Shown here: one piece after another, positions 1 to 5,123 of the stretch | Position numbering within the stretch: the first letter of the stretch is position 1 | How the letters are laid out: each line of letters starts with the position of its first letter | Assembly: GCA_036377055.1 (NCBI GenBank) | Contig: DASUZD010000128.1 | Coordinates: forward strand, 1-5,123 | DNA from: DASUZD01 sp036377055 | GTDB lineage: Bacteria; Actinomycetota; Thermoleophilia; Gaiellales; Gaiellaceae | Direction of reading: 5' to 3' | Length of the DNA: 5,123 nucleotides | Notes under the pieces: generated by a model | Seen by the model: only the letters and a program-made list of their open reading frames with translations | Databases searched by the model: none | Told to the model about the DNA's origin: nothing | Made by a program: the position numbers and the translations under genes

Positions 1-1
1 A

Positions 2-1000
2 CACCTCGGCGAGTGGATCGGCGCGGGTGGCGAGGCGCCGCGCGGCCGCTTCGCCGAGTGGCGCTCGTTCGCGGCCGACCTGCCGACGCGGCGCGAGCGC
101 GTCCACCAAGCGTGGGTGCAGATCTCGATGGGCTGCAACTCGAAGTGCGCGTACTGCATCGTCCCGGCGGTGCGCGGCCGAGAGCAGAGCCGGCGCCCTG
201 GCGACGTGGTCGCAGAGGTCGAGCAGCTCGCGCGCGAGGGCGTCCGGGAGATCACGCTGCTCGGCCAGAACGTGAACTCGTATGGGCGCGACCTGCCGCT
301 CGAGTCGCGCATCGAGTTCGGCGAGCTCCTACGGGCGTGCGATGCGGTCGTCGGGATCGAGCGGATCCGCTTCACGAGCCCGCATCCGAAGGACTTCCGC
401 GCGCCCGTGATCGCCGCGATGGCGGAGTGCCGCGCGGTGTGCGAGCACGCGCACCTGCCGCTTCAGTCCGGCTCGACGCGGATCCTGAAGGCGATGCGGC
501 GCACGTACTCGTGCGAGCGCTACCTGCGGCTCGTCGAGGAGATGCGCGCGGCGATCCCGGACCTCGCGCTGACGACCGACCTGATCGTCGGCTTCCCGGG
601 CGAGACGCAGGGGGACTTCGAGGAGACGCTCGAGGTCGTCGAGGAGGTCGGCTTCGACGGCGCGTTCACGTTCGTCTTCTCGCCGCGCCACGGGACGGAG
701 GCGGCGACGCTCCCTGGTCAGGTCCCGGACGAGGTGAAGTCCGAGCGGATCGAACGGCTGATCGACGTCGTGCAGCACGTGGCGCTCGAGCGGAACCGCG
801 CGCGGATCGGTCGGGTGGAGGAGGTGCTGGTCGAGGGCGCGAGCCGAACCGACCCGGCGCTCCTGCGCGGCCGGACGCGCCGGAACACGACAGCGAACTT
901 CGCGGGGACGGCTACGGCCGGCGATCTCGTCGACGTTCGGATCGACCGCGCGACCTCGACGACGCTCGGCGGCGCACAGGCGACGGCCGCCGCAGCTTGA
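2..1000 (+). CDS. miaB: tRNA-2-methylthio-N6-dimethylallyladenosine synthase MiaB (5' partial)
   Basis: Radical-SAM methylthiotransferase that adds the 2-methylthio group to i6A37 of tRNA, the step after MiaA. The reading frame is open from the left edge (first full codon at base 2) to TGA at 998-1000, giving 332 residues of a family usually about 440-500 long. The N-terminal UPF0004 domain with its three cluster cysteines lies mostly outside the window. Visible are the radical-SAM cluster motif CNSKCAYC (partial-protein residues 45-52) followed by IVPAVRGREQSR, then EITLLGQNVNSYG, RFTSPHPKDF, LPLQSGS, TDLIVGFPGET, and a C-terminal TRAM-type RNA-binding domain from about residue 268. The 'CIVPxxRGxE' and 'LGQNVNSYG' wording separates MiaB from the paralogues RimO and MtaB. 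A GTG near 116 is internal, because conserved sequence continues upstream of it. miaA follows after 84 bp on the same strand. Confidence 0.96.
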   Translation, partial: HLGEWIGAGGEAPRGRFAEWRSFAADLPTRRERVHQAWVQISMGCNSKCAYCIVPAVRGREQSRRPGDVVAEVEQLAREGVREITLLGQNVNSYGRDLPLESRIEFGELLRACDAVVGIERIRFTSPHPKDFRAPVIAAMAECRAVCEHAHLPLQSGSTRILKAMRRTYSCERYLRLVEEMRAAIPDLALTTDLIVGFPGETQGDFEETLEVVEEVGFDGAFTFVFSPRHGTEAATLPGQVPDEVKSERIERLIDVVQHVALERNRARIGRVEEVLVEGASRTDPALLRGRTRRNTTANFAGTATAGDLVDVRIDRATSTTLGGAQATAAAA

Positions 1001-1013
1001 CCCACGTTCGGCA

Positions 1014-1041
1014 CGGACTCGACACAGTCCGACGCGGGTTT
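1014..1041 (+). terminator. Weak hairpin between miaB and miaA
   Basis: A perfect 6-bp inverted repeat, CGGACT at 1014-1019 and AGTCCG at 1026-1031, with a 6-nt loop, sits 13 bp after the miaB stop. The only following U-rich bases are TTTCT at 1039-1043, eight bases after the stem. This is too weak for a confident intrinsic terminator. It could attenuate read-through into miaA or be chance. The rest of the 84-bp gap shows no recognisable promoter. Confidence 0.22.
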
Positions 1042-1084
1042 CTCCGGTAGCGTTCGTAGCGGGGGCAGCCCGGCGAGAGGGGAC

Positions 1085-2020
1085 ATGGCCGACGGGGACG
1101 AGGCAGGAACGGACACGTCGTTCGTCGTCGCGATCTTCGGGCCGACCGCGAGCGGCAAGACCGCCGTCGCGGAGCTCGTCGCCGACGCGCTCGGCGGGGA
1201 AGTCGTCTCCGCGGACTCGGCGCAGGTCTACCGCGGCCTCGAGATCCTCACGAACCAGCCCGAACGACCGACGCGCCTCGTCGCGGTCTGGCCGCTCGAG
1301 CACGAGGTGTCCGTGGGGGAGTACCAGCAGCTCGCGCACGAGGCGATCGACGAGCTGCTCGCCGCGGGCGAGACTCCCGTCGTCGCGGGCGGAAGCGGGC
1401 TCTACCTCCGCGCCGCGCTCGCCGAGCTCGATCTTCCGCCGGCGCCGCCGCCCGAACGTCGGGGCCGTTGGGAGCGGCGATACGACGCGCTCGGGCCGAA
1501 CGACGCGCACGCGTTGCTCGCGCACCGCGACCCGGCCGCCGCCGAGCGCGTGCACCCGCACGACCGGCGGCGGGTCGTCCGGGCGCTCGAGCTTGCGGAG
1601 GCCGGCGAGTCCCTGCGGCCGGCGGAGGAGACGCTCTGGTCGGACGACACGCGGCATCCGACGCTCGTCTTCGGGCTCGACGTGCCGAAGGACGTCCTGA
1701 CGCGCCGGATCGAGGAGCGAACACACGAGATGTTCGACCGCGGCGTCGTCGACGAGGTCGAGGCGGCGCTCGCGGGGCCGATCTCGCACACCGCACGCCA
1801 GGTGATGGGGCTCGAGGAGATCGCCGAGCTCCCGCGCGAGAAGGCGATCGAGGCGCTCACGCTCCGCACCCGCCGCTACGCCGCCTACCAGCGGAAGTGG
1901 ATGCGCCGGATTCCGAGGCTCGTTACGGTTGACGCCGACCGCCCGCCGGATGAGGTCGCCGCCGACATTCTCGAAGTGGCACGCGCTCGGCAACGTCTAC
2001 TGGCTCGTCGAGCGGGCTGA
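1085..2020 (+). CDS. miaA: tRNA dimethylallyltransferase MiaA
   Basis: Transfers the dimethylallyl group from DMAPP to N6 of A37 in tRNAs reading U-initial codons, making the i6A substrate of MiaB. The 311 residues match the usual family length of about 300-320. Seen: P-loop GPTASGKT (residues 19-26), SADSAQVYRG (42-51) carrying the conserved Asp, GGSGLYLRA (102-110), the HPHDRRRVVRALE segment, and the C-terminal RRYAAYQRKWMRR (263-275), which corresponds to the RYAKRQxTWFR region. The ATG at 1085 is preceded by a purine-rich GAGAGGGGA (1075-1083), a moderate ribosome-binding site. Odd points: the segment normally reading 'GMDIGTAKP' is 'GLEILTNQP', and the following His-His-Leu region is 'RLVAVWPLEHE'. 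These look like lineage variation in an otherwise intact protein. The last 71 nt overlap the dapF start in another frame, which suggests coupled translation. Confidence 0.96.
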   Translation: MADGDEAGTDTSFVVAIFGPTASGKTAVAELVADALGGEVVSADSAQVYRGLEILTNQPERPTRLVAVWPLEHEVSVGEYQQLAHEAIDELLAAGETPVVAGGSGLYLRAALAELDLPPAPPPERRGRWERRYDALGPNDAHALLAHRDPAAAERVHPHDRRRVVRALELAEAGESLRPAEETLWSDDTRHPTLVFGLDVPKDVLTRRIEERTHEMFDRGVVDEVEAALAGPISHTARQVMGLEEIAELPREKAIEALTLRTRRYAAYQRKWMRRIPRLVTVDADRPPDEVAADILEVARARQRLLARRAG

Positions 2021-2678
2021 CCTCGCCGTGCCCCTGACCGCCGAGCGCGTCCGCGAGCTGTGCTCGGACGGCGCCGCGGACGGAGTGCTCGAGGTCGCCG
2101 ACGTGCGCGGGGACGACGCCGACGTCGTGGTCTGGAACCCGGACGGCTCGACGGCCGAGCTCTCCGGGAATGGAACGCGAATCGCGGCGCGCTGGCTCGC
2201 CGACCGCACGGGCGCCGGGGAGGTCAGGATCCGCGTCGGGCCGCGCGTCGTCTCGGCACGCATCCGCGGCGACGAGGTCGAGCAGGACCTCGGCGAGGTC
2301 GAGGTCTACGAGCGTGAGCGCGTCGCGGGGCTCGACGTGACATCGGTCTCGGTCGGAAACCCGCACGCGGTCGTCGAGGGCGATCCGGACGACCTGCCGC
2401 TGATCGGCCCGCTGCTCGAGACGCACCCGCGCTTCCCGAACCGCACGAACGTCCAGGTCGCGCGGCTCGAGCGCGAGGGTGAGATCACGGCGCGAGTGTG
2501 GGAGCGCGGCGTGGGGGAGACGTCCGCCTCCGGAACGAGCGCCGTCGCCGTCGCGGCGGCTCTCGGCCAGAACCCCGCCGCGGTGCGCTTTCCCGGCGGG
2601 ACGCTGCACGTCCGCTTCGAGGGAAGCCGCGCGTTCCTGACCGGCCCGGCGGAGCGTCTCGCGGACGATGGCGGCTAG
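1950..2678 (+). CDS. dapF: Diaminopimelate epimerase family protein DapF, both catalytic Cys replaced by Ser
   Basis: The family interconverts LL- and meso-diaminopimelate, for lysine and peptidoglycan, by a two-cysteine acid-base mechanism. Seen: FSKWHALGN (residues 7-15), GAADGVLEV, WNPDGS (62-67), SGNGTR (72-77), GNPH (136-139), FPNRTN, WERGVGETSASGT (184-196) and FPGG. The equivalents of the H. influenzae substrate-binding Asn11, Asn64, Asn157, Asn190, Glu208 and Arg209 are all present. However, the Cys73 and Cys217 positions are Ser72 (TCC, 2163-2165) and Ser194 (TCC, 2529-2531). The only cysteine in the protein is Cys38. I chose ATG 1950 (242 aa) because it is the nearest start before the conserved FSKxHxLGN. 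TTG 1929 would add seven unconserved residues. Length is shorter than the usual 270-290. It overlaps miaA by 71 nt with no clear ribosome-binding site, so translational coupling is likely. The family call is secure; epimerase activity is not. Confidence 0.9.
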   Translation: MRSPPTFSKWHALGNVYWLVERADLAVPLTAERVRELCSDGAADGVLEVADVRGDDADVVVWNPDGSTAELSGNGTRIAARWLADRTGAGEVRIRVGPRVVSARIRGDEVEQDLGEVEVYERERVAGLDVTSVSVGNPHAVVEGDPDDLPLIGPLLETHPRFPNRTNVQVARLEREGEITARVWERGVGETSASGTSAVAVAAALGQNPAAVRFPGGTLHVRFEGSRAFLTGPAERLADDGG

Positions 2679-3269
2679 ATACGGTCCCGTGGCGCTCGCC
2701 GTCGTTCTGGCGCTCGTCGGGTGCGGCTCGGGCAAACGGTCGTCGAGCGCAGCGATCGTCTCCGTGACGGGAGGAGTCGGGCCGCTGCGCGTCGATCGAA
2801 GCGACCGCGCGGCCGTCGTCGCCTTCGCGGGCAAGCCGGACGCCGAGCGGCGCGACGCGGAGCCGGGGGGATACGCGCCCTACACGCGCTCGGGTACGGC
2901 TGCGGCCACGGGCCCGGCCTGCGCCTGGACGAGGTGGGAGGAGGCGCGCCGCCCTGCCGGACCGTCTTCTTCGTCGACCGTCGAAGCGGCCGGCTGGAGA
3001 CGTTCTTCACGAGCGCCGCCCGCTACCAGGAGGCGCACGGCGTCCGGATCGGGATGCCGACGCCGGCCGCGGAGCGACTCCTGCACCGGCGTCTGTTCGC
3101 GGGGTGTGGCACGAGCATCTTCTTGTCGAGCGCGAGAGGAGACCTCACGATCCACTTCGCAGGCGGCACCTCCCCTGGCGAGGGACGAATGCGCGTGACC
3201 GGAGGTCACGTGGCCGCCTTCGTGCTGCACAGCCGCCGCCGGGACGCGGGTGTCTTCGACTGCCTGTGA
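2668..3269 (+). pseudogene. Small predicted lipoprotein of unknown function, with apparent -1 frameshift
   Basis: No function recognised. Frame from ATG 2668 gives MAARYGPVALAVVLALVGCGSG, a lipoprotein signal peptide with lipobox LVGC (lipidated Cys19), then a segment containing VGPLRV and VVAFAGKPD up to about base 2886. Beyond that this frame turns into Arg/Ser/Ala-rich shadow sequence. Sensible coding resumes in the -1 frame with ALGYGCG, PPCRTVFFVDRRSGRLETFF, HGVRIGMPTPAAERLL and AGCGTSIFL, ending at TGA 3267-3269. Joining near 2884-2886 reads GGYAPYT-ALGYGC and gives about 200 residues, as if one base were missing between 2865 and 2889. The mature part has four cysteines, suggesting disulfides and an extracytoplasmic location. 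It overlaps dapF by 11 nt and its stop abuts the dapD stop. It could be a sequencing or assembly error, a true pseudogene, or less likely a recoded gene. Confidence 0.72.
3192..3212. other. Strong hairpin near the convergent gene ends
   Basis: Inverted repeat CGTGACC (3194-3200), loop GGA, GGTCACG (3204-3210): seven Watson-Crick pairs, extended by a G-T and a C-G pair to 3192 and 3212. It lies inside the lipoprotein reading frame, about 55 bp before its stop and past the dapD stop when read from the other strand. There is no T-tract on either side, so it is not a classic intrinsic terminator. Because the opposing genes have no spacer, it is the best visible candidate for a structure limiting read-through. 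Confidence 0.3.
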
Positions 3270-4013
3270 CTACGCGCCGATCCCGTGCTCGCGGAGCGCC
3301 TCGTTCAGGCTCAGGCGGAGGTCGTGCGAGTCGCTCCGCCAGCCGACGATCAGCGGCGTCGGCAGGCCGTACGTCCCCGCCGGGAACTCGCGCTGCCGGA
3401 CCCCCGGGACGACGATCGCGCGCGGCGGGACCTCGCCGCGGTGCTCGACCGGCTCCGACCCCGTGACGTCGATGATCGGCACCGAGCGCGTGATCACCAC
3501 GCCGGCGCCGAGCACGGCGCCTTCGCCGACGAGCGTGCCCTCCGTGACGATGCAGCGCGAGCCGACGAAGGCGCCGTCCTCGACGATCACTGGGCGCGCG
3601 TTCACGGGCTCGAGCACGCCGCCGATCCCGACCCCGCCGGCGAGGTGCACGTCGGCGCCGATCTGCGCGCAGGAGCCGACCGTCGCCCACGTGTCGACCA
3701 TCGTGCGCGGCCCGACCCACGCGCCGATGTTCACGTAGCTCGGCATCATCACCACGCCGCGCGAGAGGAACGAGCCGTAGCGCGCGGTCGCGGGCGGAAC
3801 GACGCGGACGCCGAGCTCGGCGAACCCGTGCTTGAGCGGGATCTTGTCGAGGTACTCGAACGGGCCGACCTCCTGCGGCTCCAGCTCGCGGAGCCGGAAG
3901 TAGTCGAGGATCGCCTGCTTCGCGTCCTCGTTCACGCGCCACTCGCCGTTCACGCGCTCGGCGACGCGCACCTCCCCGCGGTCGAGGGCCGCGATCGTCT
4001 CTTCGACGCTCAC
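3270..4013 (-). CDS. dapD: 2,3,4,5-tetrahydropyridine-2,6-dicarboxylate N-succinyltransferase DapD
   Basis: Cytosolic acyltransferase that succinylates tetrahydrodipicolinate using succinyl-CoA, opening the succinylase branch of lysine/DAP synthesis. The 247 residues include RVVPPATARYGSFLSR (70-85), MPSYVNIGAWVGPRTMVDTW (90-109; Asp107 matches the catalytic Asp of MVDTWATVGSCAQIG in E. coli DapD), LAGGVGIGGVLEP (124-136) and a left-handed beta-helix hexapeptide region (IVEDGAFVG, GTLVGEGAVLG). The match to E. coli-type DapD is strong throughout, which argues for succinyl- rather than acetyltransferase (DapH). It lacks about 30 N-terminal residues found in the 274-aa enterobacterial protein, starting directly at the 'IAALDRGEVRVAE' equivalent. 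I chose GTG 4013 because it overlaps the dapC stop as GTGA and has a GAGGA site at proper spacing. The open frame further upstream lies within dapC. It forms an operon with dapC, and its TAG stop abuts the opposing lipoprotein stop. Confidence 0.95.
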   Translation of the reverse strand: MSVEETIAALDRGEVRVAERVNGEWRVNEDAKQAILDYFRLRELEPQEVGPFEYLDKIPLKHGFAELGVRVVPPATARYGSFLSRGVVMMPSYVNIGAWVGPRTMVDTWATVGSCAQIGADVHLAGGVGIGGVLEPVNARPVIVEDGAFVGSRCIVTEGTLVGEGAVLGAGVVITRSVPIIDVTGSEPVEHRGEVPPRAIVVPGVRQREFPAGTYGLPTPLIVGWRSDSHDLRLSLNEALREHGIGA

Positions 4014-5123
4014 AGCACGTCCTCGAGAATCGCCGCGGCACGCTCGCACTCTTCGAACGTCGGGACGAGCGCGATCCGCCAGTAGCCGTCGCCAGCGGGC
4101 CCGAAGAACGTTCCCGGGGAGACGATCACGCCGCGCTCGAGCAGCCGCTCGGCGAGCTCCTCCGACGTCTCGCCCGGCGGCGCCTCGAGCCAGAGGTACA
4201 TCGTCGCCGCGCTCCCGGCGACGCGAATGCCCTTGCGCTCGAGCGCGGGGAGGAGCACATCGCGCTTGCGGCGATACCGCTCGCGCGTCCGCTCGACGTG
4301 CGCCTCGTCGTCCCAGGCCGCGACCGACGCGCGCTGGACGAACTCCTGCGGCGCGGTCCCGACCGTCGGCCGGTACTGCTTCAGCGCCGCGATCAGCTCG
4401 GCGTCGGCGACGACGAAGCCCGAGCGGTAGCCGGTCATCGAGCTCCGCTTCGAGAGCGTGTTGAAGACGGTCACCGGCCCGAGCTCGCGCACCTCGAGCG
4501 CCGAGTGCGGCGGCTCCTCGAACCAGAGCTCCGTGTACGCCTCGTCCGCGGCGAGCAGGACCCCGTGCTCCGCGGCGCGCGCCGCGGCCTCGCGGAGGAA
4601 CGACAGCGGCGCGACGGCGCCCGTCGGGTTGTTCGGGTAGTTGAGCCAGAGGATCGCAGCGCGCTCCCACGTCCCGGCGTCGATCGCGTCGAGGTCGGGC
4701 AGGAATCCGTTCTCCTCGAGCAGCGGCACCTGGACGACCTCGCCGCCGGCGAAGAGGGCGCCTCGCTCAGGGACCGGGTAGCCGGGCTCGGTCGTGATCA
4801 CGAGCCGCTTGTCGCTCTCCCGGTCAAGCGCGACCTGCGCGAGATGGAAGATCGCCTCCTTCGAGCCGTACGTCGGCACGACCTCCGTGTCGGGGTCGAC
4901 GGCGACCCCGAAGCGCCGCTCGCACCAGGCCGCGACGGCCGCCCGCAGCTCCGACAGCCCCTCCGCGAGCGGGTACGGCGCCACCTCCGGCAGCGCGTCG
5001 ACGAGCGCCTGCCGGATGAACGGCTCCGTCGGCTCGCGCGGGTCGCCCTTGCCGAAGTCGATCAGGTCGACGCCGCGCGCCTGGAGCCGGCGCTTCGCCT
5101 GCTCGAGCCGCACGAACGGATAC
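4010..5123 (-). CDS. dapC: N-succinyldiaminopimelate aminotransferase DapC (5' partial)
   Basis: PLP-dependent class I/II aminotransferase. Expected reaction: amino transfer from glutamate to N-succinyl-2-amino-6-ketopimelate, the step after DapD. The frame is open to the right edge and ends at TGA (4010-4012). A GTG at 5113 exists, but the preceding codons read YPF, and 'YPFVRLEQAKRR' looks like family sequence, so the true start is probably a few residues beyond the window. Numbering from that GTG: DFGKGDPREP (19-28), YGSKEAIFHL (82-91), the NYPNNPTG motif (158-165), ADEAYTE (189-195), SKRSSMTGYRSG with the predicted Schiff-base Lys222 (221-232), and YWRIAL (344-349) with the carboxylate-binding Arg346. 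The general fold is certain. The DapC assignment rests on sequence wording and on the overlap with dapD; other aspartate-type aminotransferases are less likely. Confidence 0.9.
   Translation of the reverse strand, partial: YPFVRLEQAKRRLQARGVDLIDFGKGDPREPTEPFIRQALVDALPEVAPYPLAEGLSELRAAVAAWCERRFGVAVDPDTEVVPTYGSKEAIFHLAQVALDRESDKRLVITTEPGYPVPERGALFAGGEVVQVPLLEENGFLPDLDAIDAGTWERAAILWLNYPNNPTGAVAPLSFLREAAARAAEHGVLLAADEAYTELWFEEPPHSALEVRELGPVTVFNTLSKRSSMTGYRSGFVVADAELIAALKQYRPTVGTAPQEFVQRASVAAWDDEAHVERTRERYRRKRDVLLPALERKGIRVAGSAATMYLWLEAPPGETSEELAERLLERGVIVSPGTFFGPAGDGYWRIALVPTFEECERAAAILEDVL
4020..4024 (-). promoter_or_regulatory. Ribosome-binding site deciding the dapD GTG start
   Basis: On the minus strand GAGGA lies six bases before the GTG at 4013, inside the last codons of dapC. 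This favours the GTG over the much longer open frame upstream, and fits termination-reinitiation at the GTGA overlap. Confidence 0.7.

Noticed and set aside
996..1024. Possible promoter for miaA with TTGACC at 996-1001
   Set aside because: No acceptable -10 element lies 16-18 bp downstream, and the TTGA overlaps the miaB stop codon by chance.
13..1050. Long plus-strand open frame overlapping miaB in another phase
   Set aside because: Its translation is almost all Arg, Ala, Gly and Pro, while the miaB frame carries the conserved motifs.
329..1993. Long 554-codon open frame on the minus strand across miaB and miaA
   Set aside because: It is antisense to two clearly conserved genes, rich in Arg/Asp/Leu repeats typical of high-GC shadow frames, and shows no recognisable motif.
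3228..3268. CACAG/CTGTG inverted repeat at the end of the lipoprotein gene
   Set aside because: Only 5 bp with a 31-nt loop; expected by chance.
4014..4670. Upstream extension of the dapD frame inside dapC
   Set aside because: The extension is low-complexity Arg/Ala sequence antiphase to conserved DapC motifs; the GTG at 4013 with GAGGA explains the start.
1..5123. Search for tRNA, rRNA, CRISPR, insertion-sequence ends or a novel defence-like system
   Set aside because: Nothing of the kind is visible; nearly all bases are accounted for by core genes, and the repeated GCTCGAG-like strings come from frequent Leu-Glu codons.

Overview
The window is high-GC DNA with dense coding and almost no intergenic space. 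It looks like a chromosomal housekeeping segment of an actinobacterium. The order miaB, miaA, dapF on one strand is a known actinobacterial arrangement (mycobacteria have miaB, then miaA-dapF-hflX nearby). Protein wording such as the 'LTNQP' segment of MiaA, and the small secreted protein after dapF, remind me of deep-branching Actinobacteria such as Thermoleophilia. That placement is an inference from memory, not a search result.

Layout, plus strand: the 3' two-thirds of miaB (tRNA ms2i6A methylthiotransferase; the 5' end is off the left edge), an 84-bp gap with a weak hairpin, complete miaA (tRNA dimethylallyltransferase), dapF (diaminopimelate epimerase family) starting 71 nt inside miaA, and a small predicted lipoprotein gene that overlaps the end of dapF by 11 nt and carries an apparent one-base frameshift. 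Layout, minus strand, running in from the right edge: dapC (N-succinyl-LL-DAP aminotransferase, missing only a short N-terminus) and dapD (tetrahydrodipicolinate N-succinyltransferase), joined by a GTGA stop/start overlap. The lipoprotein and dapD stop codons lie on adjacent bases, so the two transcription units converge with no spacer.

Functionally, MiaA and MiaB carry out successive steps in making ms2i6A at position 37 of tRNAs that read U-starting codons. DapD and DapC are consecutive steps of the succinylase branch of lysine/meso-DAP synthesis. DapF would be the LL-DAP to meso-DAP step after DapE, which is not in this window.

The most notable observation is that the DapF homologue keeps the substrate-binding residues of the family but has serine at both positions where the catalytic cysteines are expected. 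I found no mobile element, CRISPR array, RNA gene or defence-like system. The window is mainly ordinary core metabolism with a few local oddities.
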